Assembly (NCBI GenBank): GCA_017301995.1
Contig: JAFLEH010000023.1
Span: 62,001-126,000 of the forward strand
Length of the DNA: 64,000 bases
Source of the DNA: Verrucomicrobiota bacterium
GTDB taxonomy: Bacteria > Verrucomicrobiota > Verrucomicrobiia > Verrucomicrobiales > Akkermansiaceae
Direction: 5' to 3'
Shown: piece by piece, positions 42,950 to 52,161 of the stretch
Numbering within the stretch: position 1 is the stretch's first letter
Layout: the number at the start of each line of letters is the position of its first letter
Translations under genes and position numbers: made by a program
Notes under the pieces: model-generated
Told to the model about the DNA's origin: nothing
The model's input: the letters and a program-made list of their open reading frames with translations, nothing else
The model's database searches: none

Positions 42950-44677
42950 TCACGTTGACCCCACGGGTTTTGCCATTTTCTGTTTGGGCGGTTCGGTCAG
43001 CATGGCTTCGAGCGCCGCACCGGCCGGGATCATCGGGAAAACGTTGTCGGTCTTGTAGCACTCCGCGTGGATGAGGATGGGCCCGTTTTTGTAGGCGAGC
43101 GCCTTTTTCACCATGCGGGTGACGTCCGCCGGGCGCTTGATGTGAACGCTCGGGATGCCGTAGGCCGCGGCCAGTTTGCAGAAGTCCGGGTTTCCGACGA
43201 GATCCACGCCGGATTTCCGGTCGTCGAAGAACAGCTCCTGCCATTGGCGGACCATCCCGAGATAGTGGTTGTTGAGCACCACGATTTTGACCGGCAGTTT
43301 GTGGAGCGCCACGGTGGCCAGTTCGAACAGGGTCATCTGGAAACCGCCATCGCCGGAGAACGAGATGACGGTCTTGTCCGGGCACGCGAACTGCGCGCCG
43401 ACGGCCGCCGGGAAGCCGAATCCCATGGTGCCCGCGCCGCCTGACGAAAGCCATTCGTAAGGCCGGTCATTGAGGAAAAACTGTGCCGCCCACATCTGGT
43501 GCTGACCCACATCGGTGGCGACGATCGCCTTGCCTTTGGTCTGCTTGTAGAACTCCTGGATGACCTGCTGCATGCGCAGGCCGCCCTGTTTCTTGTAGGT
43601 GAGCGGGAATTTCTTCTTGTAACCGTCCAGAGTGGCCAGCCACGGGCCGGTCTCCAGTTTGGAAACCCGCTTGATCAGTTCGGTTAGCGCCGCCTTGGCG
43701 TCGCCGATGATCGCCACGTCGGGCCGGATCATCTTGTTGATTTCCGCGGCGTCGATGTCGATGTGGATGATCTTGGCGTCCTTGCCGAACTCGGCGGGTT
43801 TGCCGATGATGCGGTCGTCGAAGCGCGAGCCCACGTTGAGGATGAGGTCGGCCTCGCAGATTGCTTTGTTAGCATATGCGGTGCCGTGCATGCCGAGCAT
43901 GCCGAGCGAGAGCTTGTGGGTTTCCGGGAACACGCCCTTGCCGAGCAGCGTGTTGGTGACCGGGCAGCCGAGCGTTTCCGCCAGCGTGCGGAGTTCCTCG
44001 CCGGCTCGGGAAATCATCGCCCCCTGGCCGGCCAGGATGACCGGGCGTTTCGAATGGGAGATGTGCTGGACCGCCTCGTCGATGGCGGCGGCGTCGATCT
44101 GATAGGCCAACTCCGGACGGTAGCCGGGCAGGTCGATTTCCGGATCCAGATCGCCGGTGAACGGGCCTTGGGAAACATCCTTCGGCACGTCGATGAGCAC
44201 CGGTCCCGGCCGGCCGGTGGTGGCGATGTGATAGGCCTCGCGGATCACGCGGGGCAGTTCGTTGGTTTCTTTGACCAGGTAGTTGTGTTTCACCACGGGC
44301 ATGGTGATGCCGAAAATGTCCGCTTCCTGGAACGCGTCCTTGCCGAGCATCCAGGTCACCTGTTGGCCGCAGATCACCAGCATCGGCACCGAGTCCATCT
44401 GGGCGGTCATCAGGCCGGTCACCGTGTTGCCGGCGCCGGGACCGGAGGTCACCAGCACCGCCGCGGGTCGGCCGGTGGCGCGGGCGTAGCCGTCGGCCAT
44501 GTGGACCGCGCCCTGCTCATGGCGCGCGAGGACGAACTTGAGGTTGGTCTTGACGGTTTCCAGAGCATCGAAAATCGGGAGTGCCGCACCTCCGGAATAG
44601 CCGAAGATGTATTCGATGCCCAAGGCATCCATGGTTTTGATCAAGGCTTGCGCGCCGTCCAGTTGCTCGGTTTTCAT
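42950..44677 (-). CDS. ilvB: Acetolactate synthase large (catalytic) subunit
   Basis: 575 residues from ATG 44677; upstream ATG 44752 would add 25 residues of non-conserved sequence lying inside the leader hairpins, so it is rejected. It condenses two pyruvates to acetolactate, or pyruvate and 2-oxobutyrate, using ThDP, FAD and Mg2+, first step of valine/isoleucine synthesis. The catalytic Glu lies in VLARHEQGAVHMADGYAR, and the ThDP/Mg motif in SFSGDGGFQMTLFELATV through VLNNHYLGMVRQWQ. The FAD-binding middle domain is present (ILNVGSRFDDRIIGK). Full length. Confidence 0.96.
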   Translation of the reverse strand: MKTEQLDGAQALIKTMDALGIEYIFGYSGGAALPIFDALETVKTNLKFVLARHEQGAVHMADGYARATGRPAAVLVTSGPGAGNTVTGLMTAQMDSVPMLVICGQQVTWMLGKDAFQEADIFGITMPVVKHNYLVKETNELPRVIREAYHIATTGRPGPVLIDVPKDVSQGPFTGDLDPEIDLPGYRPELAYQIDAAAIDEAVQHISHSKRPVILAGQGAMISRAGEELRTLAETLGCPVTNTLLGKGVFPETHKLSLGMLGMHGTAYANKAICEADLILNVGSRFDDRIIGKPAEFGKDAKIIHIDIDAAEINKMIRPDVAIIGDAKAALTELIKRVSKLETGPWLATLDGYKKKFPLTYKKQGGLRMQQVIQEFYKQTKGKAIVATDVGQHQMWAAQFFLNDRPYEWLSSGGAGTMGFGFPAAVGAQFACPDKTVISFSGDGGFQMTLFELATVALHKLPVKIVVLNNHYLGMVRQWQELFFDDRKSGVDLVGNPDFCKLAAAYGIPSVHIKRPADVTRMVKKALAYKNGPILIHAECYKTDNVFPMIPAGAALEAMLTEPPKQKMAKPVGST

Positions 44678-44720
44678 AAAAATGTCGTGTCGGGGCACGA
44701 TGTTCGCGATTTTTCGGAAA

Positions 44721-44762
44721 TCCGCAATCGAAAATTGCGGAAAATTCGCCAAATTTGGCGAA
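44721..44762 (-). promoter_or_regulatory. Two adjacent hairpins in the ilvB leader
   Basis: Reading towards ilvB, a perfect 18-base palindrome (ttcgccaaatttggcgaa, 44745-44762) is followed within four bases by a second stem (tccgcaat at 44721-44728, attgcgga at 44734-44741, loop of five). They end 44 bases before the ATG. They could be an operator, an attenuator or RNA stability elements. No leader peptide with a run of Val/Leu/Ile codons was found. Confidence 0.5.
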
Positions 44763-44854
44763 GAAGATCCGGAAATGGTGTGAAAATCGCGTTTTTTTGA
44801 CCGAATTGACCGGGTTGAATATTGGTTTCGGTCAAAAATGGCGATTGCCCCGAT

Positions 44855-46012
44855 TCAGGCGTTCCAGGCCGGAACGGCGCGTACGAGATCCCACATGAAG
44901 CGGTCGAGCGCGCCGGCGCTGTCTTTCGAGCGGGCGTTGGCGAAGGCGGCCCAGCATAGGCCGGACGCGGTGCGCACCAGCAACGTGGTGGTTCCGGGAA
45001 GCGAGCCGTTGTGCCACCAGTTGGGCGCGCGGTTGACCGCCCAGCCGCAGGCGTAGTTCGGCGACGCCGGGTCCGGGGTGGTCATCACCCGGAGTGTTTC
45101 GGGCCGCAGAATGTCGGGAGGGGTGCTGAAACCGTCCACATGCAGTGCGAATCGCACAAGGTCCTCGGGCGATCCGATCCAGCCGCCATGGGCGTCCATC
45201 CGGGCGACTTTCATCCGGTAGGGAGCTTCGGCGTCGGCATCCGCGTAGGCCACTTCATCCGGCGCGCGGTCGGCTCGGGTGTCTCCGGCGATGCGCATGC
45301 CTTTGATCCCGCATTTTGCGAGGATCATCCGGTTGACCGCCTCGGCGTACGGGCGGCCGGTCACCTTTTCAATGACCCGGCCGAGGACGCAGTAGCCGAA
45401 GTTCGAGTAATCGTGCCGGGTGCCGGGCTCGTGTTCGACCGGGATTTCGCGGAGCGTCCATTCGATCAACTTGTGTTGGTCGAGGTCCGGTTTGGAGAAC
45501 ATCGGGTCGTTTCGGGAGTTTCCCCAGCCGCCGCAAGTGTGATTCAGCAGATGACGGACCTCGATTTTCCCGACATTCCCCTCCGGGGCTGCGGGAAAGT
45601 CCGCTCCCAACAGGCCGGACTTGCCGAAAACGCGGTCGCTGAGTTTGAGCCGGCCTTGTTCGGAAAGCGCGAGGATCGCCACCGCCGTGATCGGCTTTGA
45701 AATACTGGCGATTCGGAAACGGTGCGCGGTGGTCAGCGGTTCGCGCTTCGCGGGATCGGCGAAGCCGGCGGCATTTTGATAGACCAGCTTTCCAAGACGG
45801 GTAACGACCACCGAAAGCCCGGGCAATCCATGATCCGCCATCACTTTCTCCGTCAGTTTCCGGATCGCGGCCAACTGCTCCGCCGTGGGGCGCGGCGGGG
45901 CGTCGGCACTCTGGGCGCGGGCATACCGAGGCAGCGCCAGCGCCCCAGCGGCGAGCGCGAAGCGCTTCATCCACAAGCGGCGGTCAAGCGGGTTCAATCC
46001 GGGTGTCGTCAT
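44855..46012 (-). CDS. Exported serine hydrolase (class C beta-lactamase / esterase fold)
   Basis: 385 residues. A Tat/Sec-like leader (DRRLWMKRFALAAGALALPR) is followed by the beta-lactamase fold: SISKP (SxxK nucleophile), YSNFGY (YxN) and HNGSLPG (in place of KTG), plus HLLNHTCGG, common in this family. Relatives act as D-aminopeptidases, carboxypeptidases or esterases; HNG rather than KTG argues against a true lactamase. It is preceded by about 50 bp and then aqpZ on the same strand. Confidence 0.85.
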   Translation of the reverse strand: MTTPGLNPLDRRLWMKRFALAAGALALPRYARAQSADAPPRPTAEQLAAIRKLTEKVMADHGLPGLSVVVTRLGKLVYQNAAGFADPAKREPLTTAHRFRIASISKPITAVAILALSEQGRLKLSDRVFGKSGLLGADFPAAPEGNVGKIEVRHLLNHTCGGWGNSRNDPMFSKPDLDQHKLIEWTLREIPVEHEPGTRHDYSNFGYCVLGRVIEKVTGRPYAEAVNRMILAKCGIKGMRIAGDTRADRAPDEVAYADADAEAPYRMKVARMDAHGGWIGSPEDLVRFALHVDGFSTPPDILRPETLRVMTTPDPASPNYACGWAVNRAPNWWHNGSLPGTTTLLVRTASGLCWAAFANARSKDSAGALDRFMWDLVRAVPAWNA

Positions 46013-46064
46013 CAGAAGATTACGCCGTCATCCGGTCTGAACTTCGGAAATTTCCACCCACCGT

Positions 46065-46754
46065 TCAATCCTCGTCGCTCTTGACCGCGCGCCAGGCGAT
46101 GGCGCCGATGACGGCTCCGAGGATGGGGGCCACCCAGAACAGCCAGAGCTGTCCGACAGCCCATCCGCCCGTGAAAACGGCCACGCCGGTGCTGCGGGCC
46201 GGGTTGACTGAGGTGTTGGTGACCGGAATGCTTATCAGGTGGATCAGGGTGAGGCCAAGGCCAATGGCCACCGGAGCGAATCCCTGGGGCGCGCGTTTGG
46301 CGGTGGCACCGAGGATAATGAACAGGAACATCGCCGTCATCACCACCTCCGTGACCAGAGCGGCAACAAGCGAGTAGTGGCCGGGCGAATGTTCACCATA
46401 TCCGTTGGACGCGAACCCGCCGGCCGTACTGAATCCATCCTTGCCGCTGGCAATCAGATAGAGAACGCCGCCGGCCGCAACCGCGCCCAACACTTGGGAA
46501 AGGATGTAGGGAACCAGATCCTTCGAATCGAAACGTCCGGCCGCAAACAATCCCACGGAAACCGCGGGGTTCAAATGACAGCCCGAAACGTGGCCGATCG
46601 CGTAGGCCATCGTCAGGACGGTTAGTCCGAAGGCCAGGGACACGCCGAGCAGCCCGATTCCGACATCCGGAAACGCCGCCGCGAGAACCGCGCTGCCGCA
46701 GCCTCCGAGAACGAGCCAAAACGTGCCGATTCCTTCCGCAATATATTTTTTCAT
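46065..46754 (-). CDS. aqpZ: Aquaporin Z-like water channel
   Basis: 229 residues from ATG 46754; the longer frame upstream is not conserved. Six transmembrane segments and both NPA boxes are present (GCHLNPAVSVG and NTSVNPARSTG). In the second half the selectivity-filter Arg follows the second NPA (NPAR), and the first has a His before the Leu-Asn, fitting the water-selective AqpZ group rather than glycerol facilitators. The gene stands between the serine hydrolase and the TPR cluster. Confidence 0.93.
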   Translation of the reverse strand: MKKYIAEGIGTFWLVLGGCGSAVLAAAFPDVGIGLLGVSLAFGLTVLTMAYAIGHVSGCHLNPAVSVGLFAAGRFDSKDLVPYILSQVLGAVAAGGVLYLIASGKDGFSTAGGFASNGYGEHSPGHYSLVAALVTEVVMTAMFLFIILGATAKRAPQGFAPVAIGLGLTLIHLISIPVTNTSVNPARSTGVAVFTGGWAVGQLWLFWVAPILGAVIGAIAWRAVKSDED

Positions 46755-46885
46755 GGATTTTGGTGAGTTGGTATGTGTTTCACCGATGGACGTCGCAAAA
46801 GCGGACACTTTCCATCGGAGACGACCACAATACCCCATCTCCGGAATCCGCCAAGCGGATAATCCATCACCCGTGCGGAATGATC

Positions 46886-47926
46886 CTACTTGTCCTTTTT
46901 CTCCGCCTTCTTATCGTCCTTCTTATCTTCTTTATCATCCGCGGCGGCGGTGCCGGAAGACTTGTCCTCCTCGGTCTTGTATTTGAGGAGATCGCGGAAT
47001 TCGGGAGGCAGCGGGGTGCCGAGGCCGATGAATTTCTGGTAGAAATGGGCCACGGCGGACGCCTCCAACAGCCGGATGCGGCCGGCGGCCTGCTTGAGTT
47101 CGTCGGGGGTGCCCCACAGGCGGATCGCCTTTTGGACTTCCGGGTCGGCCTTGAGGATGCGGAGGATGTTCAGAGCCGCCTTGGAGGTCAGTTCGTCGGA
47201 CGCCCCGCAATCGGCCACGAGGGCGGTGTTGTAGGCGTTGAGCGCTTCGGTGTTTTTCTTGAGTCCTTCGAGGGCGAGACCGTGGCAATAGGCGATCTGG
47301 GCGCGAAGGTTGGCGGGCAGGGGGTGTCCGGAACGCTCCTTGGCCATTGAGTCGATGCGCTGCCATCCCTTGGTGCGGACGGCATCCCAGAAGGTGTTGT
47401 AGAGTTCCACCTGCTGGCGGTTGGCCTCGCGAAGCAGCGGATCGGCGATGAAGCGCTGCATGGCGGTGGAAAGTCCCTCGAGATCACCGGTTTTCCGCAT
47501 GCACTCCATTTCGTAGAATGCGGAGAGCGCGGAGTAATTCCCCGGCATGGCCTCCATGAACTTGTAGCGGACCTTGAGCATGCCGAAGATCGCCTTGGCC
47601 TCGTCGTATTTGCGGGCCTGGAACAGGTCCATGGCCTGGGTGAACTCCTTCGGCTCTTTCAGATAGATCGAGCGCGCTTTGGAGATCTTCATGTCCGTGA
47701 AGTCCGTGTCCACCTTGCTTTCCAGAAAGCGGACGTCGGTTTTGGTGGCGGCGATGATCCAGATGTCCATGAAGGTCTCGTCCTCCTGCATCAGCAAGGC
47801 CTCCGCGGGAACGGCGGCGGCTGTTGGAGCGGCGGGCGCAGCGGGAGCCGCCGGAGCGGCGGGTGTCTGGGCATCGGAGAAAAGAGCCGTGGCTGGCAAG
47901 AGGGCGGCACAGAGGAGAGTTCTCAT
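46886..47926 (-). CDS. Exported TPR-like protein of the ExbBD cluster
   Basis: 346 residues with a signal peptide (MRTLLCAALLPATALFSDAQ), an Ala/Pro-rich linker (residues about 21-40), and a helical, TPR-like body (DLFQARKYDEAKAIFGMLKV, HGLALEGLKKNTEALNAYNT). The C-terminus is Lys/Asp-rich (DKEDKKDDKKAEKKDK), unusual and probably flexible. It lies 36 bp downstream of the giant TPR gene and is the last member of the ExbB-ExbD-ExbD-TPR-TPR series. Function unknown. Confidence 0.7.
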   Translation of the reverse strand: MRTLLCAALLPATALFSDAQTPAAPAAPAAPAAPTAAAVPAEALLMQEDETFMDIWIIAATKTDVRFLESKVDTDFTDMKISKARSIYLKEPKEFTQAMDLFQARKYDEAKAIFGMLKVRYKFMEAMPGNYSALSAFYEMECMRKTGDLEGLSTAMQRFIADPLLREANRQQVELYNTFWDAVRTKGWQRIDSMAKERSGHPLPANLRAQIAYCHGLALEGLKKNTEALNAYNTALVADCGASDELTSKAALNILRILKADPEVQKAIRLWGTPDELKQAAGRIRLLEASAVAHFYQKFIGLGTPLPPEFRDLLKYKTEEDKSSGTAAADDKEDKKDDKKAEKKDK

Positions 47927-47962
47927 GGCGGTATGGGGTGTGATATCGGGGGTCTCGGGTTG

Positions 47963-50900
47963 TTAGCGGCGGCGGCTGTTGGCTTCGCGCTCCTTCTGCT
48001 GTTGGGCCAGGGATTTGATGCTCGGATCGGACTCGTATTTCTTCACGAGGGCTTCGACTTCCTTCCACAGCGGCTTGTCCTCGTCGGTCATCTTGCTTTG
48101 GAAATCCGGGCGGCTAGTGGCATCAATGTATTTGGCACCGCCGTTGTAGGCTCCCTGGCGGTCGCCAACGACCACTTTTCCGGCCTCGGTCCGCTCGGGG
48201 AGATTGCGATTCCAGGAAATTTCCATCCAGCGCTTGATCGCCGGAGCGGACACCTTGACGAAGCCCATGTTGGCGGACCAGACTTTCACATACATCGCGA
48301 TGGCGTCGTTGACTTCGCCGCGTTCATCGTAACACTGGGCGAGCATCATTCCCACCTCGGAAGTGTTCTTGCTAAATCCGTTCTTGTCCCGATCAAGATA
48401 GAACTTGGCGGTCTCTGTGGCCTTTTCGAAATCCTTCTTGGCCATCTGCGCCTTGATCTTGGTGAACACGGCGCCCTCGCGTTCGGCCTTGTCCTGGGAA
48501 TCGGTGATCACACGGTCAAAGTCGGCGATCGCCTTGTCCAGGTCGGCGGCATTGGTGGACCGGGAATAGACATCGCCCCGGCCGAGGAGCGCGGCAAAAC
48601 GGTTGGACTGGTCGGTGCGGCCGATCACTTCGTCGTAATAGGGCAGCGCTTCCTTGTAATTGGCGGTCTTGCGGATGTAGTCGCCCACGCGGACGAGGAT
48701 GAAGTTGGTGAGTTCCTTCGGATTGAACTCGGCGCTCAGTTCCTGGAAGAGCACCTTGATCATCGCGGCGGAAGCGCGCTTGCGGGCCTCAAACTGCTCG
48801 TCGGTTTCGTTCGCCTCTTTGCCTTTCTTGCCCATTTCCTCATAGACGCCGACGACCGCCATGCGGAGAATGGCGCGGGCTTCCTTGTTGCTGGCCTTGA
48901 TGCCCGGGAAGTTGTAGTAGTGCTCCTTGAGTTCCTCAGGCTTGTGTTTCGCGAGATAGGCTTCAGTATAGGAATTGATGACGGCCTCGAGACCGGAGGT
49001 GTTTTCGCTGCCGGCCATTTCGGTGATCACGCCGGCGAGAGTCTGTAGCGCTTCCTCGCCGCGGCCCACGGAGTCGAGCGCGGCCACCTGGGCCACGGCC
49101 ACCTGGGCCTTGTAGATGGAGTCCTTGGCGTATTGTTTCCAGAACTTGTCCGCGTAGGGCACCGCGTCCTTGAGGCGCGGCGGAATCTCCTTGGCGTCCT
49201 TCTTTTTCTCGCCGAGCAACACCACCAGGTAATAGAGCGCCTCGCCGGAAACATTGTCGTTGCCGCGGGTCTCGGCCAGCTTGAGGGCCGCCAAATAAGA
49301 CTTCTCGGCGTCTTCGGGCTTCTTGAGCGACTGTTGGACGTTGCCCTTCAGGTTGTAGGCCATTTCGAGAACCTCGGCGTTGGGGAACTCGGTCTCAAGC
49401 CGGATGAGCTTTTCCAGCGCGGGATCGTATTCGTCCAGCGCGTAGTGGCAGTTGGCGCGGTCGTAGAGCGCGAAGGGGAAAAAGACGTTGCCCTTGGGGT
49501 CCGGGTATTTCTTGAAAAACGCGTCGAGCAGGGCAGCCGACTTCTTCCACTCCTGCAGTCGGGAAAGGTTGGAGGCCTGGAAGTAGCGGGCCGCTTCGGT
49601 AAACTGGCTCTCCGGGTAGCGCTCGACGTGCTCGTCCAGCAGCGGCTGGGCCTTGTCGAACTCGCCGGTATAATAATACGAACCACCTAACACATGGAGG
49701 CAGATATCATGTTCCTTGGAACCCTTTTCCAAGCTGCCGATCATGGCTGAGGCCACCTCGATGCAGGTCGCGTATTCGCCTTCGTAGAACAGCGAGGAAA
49801 GCAGCATCCGGCGGACCTGGGGAACGTATTTGGAATTGGGGAAGGTCTTGAGGAATTTCTGGCCGTATTGCTCGGTCTTGACGACCTCACCGATGATCGA
49901 CGCGGTGCGGACGAGATTGTAGAGATTGTCCTCGCGCTTTTCGGCTTTCGGAAAATACAGCTCGAGCTGTTCGTAGGCCGCGTAGGCGCCACGGGTGTTG
50001 CCGTCCTGTTCGTGGATGAACGCCGCGGCGGCCAGCTTGGTGATCTCCGGCAGCTTGTTGGCGCGGATGTCGGATTCGAGACCCTTGAGGGTGTCCTGCA
50101 GCGTCTTGGTGTTGAGAGTCCGCGTACCGTCCTTGATGCCCGGTCGGAAGCTAAGGGCCGCGATCTTTTGCTTGGTGTCCTGAACCGACGATTCGGTGGT
50201 CGGAATCAACTGATAGAGCAATATCGCCGAGCGCTCCATGTCCACCGCTATGGCATCGGCGGCGAGTTTCATGTAGAGCTTGGTGAAATCGCCCATCTCG
50301 TAGGGTTCCAGCGTGATGTCCGCGCGGTTCTTGGCGATGAAGTCGATGAGCGCCTGCTCGTTGCTCTTGTCGATGACGGCGGCGACGAGCGCCTGGAAGG
50401 CCGCGACGATACCCGCTTCCGGAACGTTGTAGGCGGCGTCGTTCTTGTTCTTGATGGCGGTTTCGAGGAAAGTGTTGCCTTCCGGGATCTTCCCAAGACG
50501 GTAGTGGCAGATCGCCATGTTGATCTGGAAGGTGCCGCGGGGGTATTCCTCGGATTTGTCCTTTTCCTCCAGGTACTTCTTGAACTGGCGGATCGCCGTT
50601 TGCCAATCCTCCGCGCCCATGGCCGCCTCGCCCCATTTGAGCAGCGCCTTCTTGTGATAGACGTTACCGCCGCCGGATTTCACATTCGCTCCCTGGTTGG
50701 GGAAATCGCGGTAGCAGATCTCGAACGACTTCATCGCCTCGCCCCAGCGCTTCACCTTCATTTCGCAGATGCCCTTGCGGTAATAGAGCACGCCGAATTG
50801 GGGCCCGAAAAGCTGCGGGTTCTTGCCGAACCGCTTGATCGCGGCATCGAGAATGGCGAGCGCCTCTTCCCATTTCTCCGCGTTCATCGCGGCGAGGGAT

Positions 50901-51016
50901 TTCGAGACCATGCCGCCGAGATCGTCGCCCTCCTGGGCCCGGGCGGGGACGGTGACAACCATGGAGGCGACCAGCAGGCCGCTGAGGGCGGAAGCGGTGG
51001 GACGGGTGAGGTTCAT
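47963..51016 (-). CDS. Giant exported TPR-repeat protein
   Basis: 1,017 residues with a signal peptide (ALSGLLVASMVVTVPARAQ). Nearly the whole mature chain is TPR helices: EKWEEALAILDAAIKRFGKN, RWGEAMKSFEICYRDFPNQG, GEFDKAQPLLDEHVERYPES, DEYDPALEKLIRLETEFPNA, KPEDAEKSYLAALKLAETRG, and more to the C-terminus. Such periplasmic TPR scaffolds are common beside ExbB/ExbD in Verrucomicrobiota and may replace TolB/YbgF-type partners, though no function is proven. It lies downstream of two exbD genes, spaced about 130 bp. Confidence 0.85.
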   Translation of the reverse strand: MNLTRPTASALSGLLVASMVVTVPARAQEGDDLGGMVSKSLAAMNAEKWEEALAILDAAIKRFGKNPQLFGPQFGVLYYRKGICEMKVKRWGEAMKSFEICYRDFPNQGANVKSGGGNVYHKKALLKWGEAAMGAEDWQTAIRQFKKYLEEKDKSEEYPRGTFQINMAICHYRLGKIPEGNTFLETAIKNKNDAAYNVPEAGIVAAFQALVAAVIDKSNEQALIDFIAKNRADITLEPYEMGDFTKLYMKLAADAIAVDMERSAILLYQLIPTTESSVQDTKQKIAALSFRPGIKDGTRTLNTKTLQDTLKGLESDIRANKLPEITKLAAAAFIHEQDGNTRGAYAAYEQLELYFPKAEKREDNLYNLVRTASIIGEVVKTEQYGQKFLKTFPNSKYVPQVRRMLLSSLFYEGEYATCIEVASAMIGSLEKGSKEHDICLHVLGGSYYYTGEFDKAQPLLDEHVERYPESQFTEAARYFQASNLSRLQEWKKSAALLDAFFKKYPDPKGNVFFPFALYDRANCHYALDEYDPALEKLIRLETEFPNAEVLEMAYNLKGNVQQSLKKPEDAEKSYLAALKLAETRGNDNVSGEALYYLVVLLGEKKKDAKEIPPRLKDAVPYADKFWKQYAKDSIYKAQVAVAQVAALDSVGRGEEALQTLAGVITEMAGSENTSGLEAVINSYTEAYLAKHKPEELKEHYYNFPGIKASNKEARAILRMAVVGVYEEMGKKGKEANETDEQFEARKRASAAMIKVLFQELSAEFNPKELTNFILVRVGDYIRKTANYKEALPYYDEVIGRTDQSNRFAALLGRGDVYSRSTNAADLDKAIADFDRVITDSQDKAEREGAVFTKIKAQMAKKDFEKATETAKFYLDRDKNGFSKNTSEVGMMLAQCYDERGEVNDAIAMYVKVWSANMGFVKVSAPAIKRWMEISWNRNLPERTEAGKVVVGDRQGAYNGGAKYIDATSRPDFQSKMTDEDKPLWKEVEALVKKYESDPSIKSLAQQQKEREANSRRR

Positions 51017-51148
51017 AGGATTTTCAGGTGGCTGGGGTTGTAAAGCGATTTGGGCGATTAGACCGGAACGTCGCCGGACGTGGCCCCGTGGAGGGAACGG
51101 CCGACGACGCGGAATCTTGGGAAATATATACCGGAAAACGCGGCCTGG

Positions 51149-51610
51149 CTAGTCAACCAGATCGGTGAAGGTCACCGACTGGATTTCCTTGGCGGCGAGG
51201 GCGTTGATCACGTCGATGACCCGCTGGGTGATCGCACCGCCGTCGGCCCAGAGCTGGACCAGCGGCGTGCTGTTGGCCGAGCGGGCGGCGCTGGCATACA
51301 TGTCGAGCTGCTGCGAGAGCATCGGCAGGTCGCGGACGGCCGGGTCGGAATCAAGCACTTGCTGGCCAGGGCCGACTCCGGCGTAGATGATGCCGCTGGC
51401 GTCGATCTTGATGAACAGCGGCTCGATGACCGGTTGCTTGTCTCCGGGCATCGCGGCCGGGAGTTTCATGCCGAGGTCGGTCTCGCGGACCTGCACGGCG
51501 GAAGTGACCAGGAAGTAAATGAGCAGCAGGAACGTTACGTCAATCAGCGACGAGATATCGAGTGCGGCATTTTCCTCCTCGACGGCGTCGTATTTCTTGT
51601 GGCGGGACAT
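51149..51610 (-). CDS. exbD: ExbD/TolR-type ion-channel subunit (second copy)
   Basis: 153 residues. One membrane helix near 18-40 carries the essential Asp (LDISSLIDVTFLLLIYFLV), and the rest is the periplasmic domain. ExbD forms, with ExbB, a proton channel that energises outer-membrane processes. The periplasmic part (VDSDPAVRDLPMLSQQL-like region) diverges from the other exbD here, so the two may form a heterodimer in one ExbB pentamer. It lies 17 bp downstream of the other exbD. Confidence 0.88.
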   Translation of the reverse strand: MSRHKKYDAVEEENAALDISSLIDVTFLLLIYFLVTSAVQVRETDLGMKLPAAMPGDKQPVIEPLFIKIDASGIIYAGVGPGQQVLDSDPAVRDLPMLSQQLDMYASAARSANSTPLVQLWADGGAITQRVIDVINALAAKEIQSVTFTDLVD

Positions 51611-51627
51611 GGTGGAGGGAGAGTGGG

Positions 51628-52080
51628 TTATTTCTTACGGGGATAAACCGTGAACACGACCTGGTCAACGCCCGCGGTTGCGGCGGCCTTGATCGCGGTG
51701 CGGCTGTATTTGAAGAGCGCCTCGCGGTCACCGCGCAAATGCAGCTTCGGGTTGACACCCTGCATGACGATCTTTTCCTTTTCCTTCTTCACCAAATCGG
51801 CGATTTCCACCTCACCCGGAAGGATGATGTTGAAATCCTCGGCGCGGAACGTTCCGTCCTTGCGGACGTTGATCACGATACGTCCGCGTCCATCCTCCTG
51901 TTTCTTCCCTGCGGAGGCCACGGGCGGACTCACACTCGGGTCGTTGCGGACGATGATGGCGGTGGCGTTGACGAGGAAGAACAACAGCAGCAGGAACACC
52001 ATGTCGATCATTGGCGACATGTCGAGTTCGGCGTTGATGTCATCGGCGGTTTCCGCAGCCCTTAATTTTGAGGAAGCCAT
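51628..52080 (-). CDS. exbD: ExbD/TolR-type ion-channel subunit (first copy)
   Basis: 150 residues from ATG 52080, giving MASSKLRAAETADD before the helix with the channel Asp (LDMSPMIDMVFLLLLFFLV). Periplasmic domain: GRIVINVRKDGTFRAEDFNI and NPKLHLRGDREALFKYSR. It works with the ExbB-like protein encoded 81 bp upstream. The frame upstream to 52149 is not protein-like. Confidence 0.9.
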   Translation of the reverse strand: MASSKLRAAETADDINAELDMSPMIDMVFLLLLFFLVNATAIIVRNDPSVSPPVASAGKKQEDGRGRIVINVRKDGTFRAEDFNIILPGEVEIADLVKKEKEKIVMQGVNPKLHLRGDREALFKYSRTAIKAAATAGVDQVVFTVYPRKK

Positions 52081-52161
52081 GGGATGTTTGGGGGTGAGAA
52101 TTGTTTGGCGGGTTGGCGGCGCGGCAGCCACGGAGCCGCCACACCGCATCCGGGTTCACCA

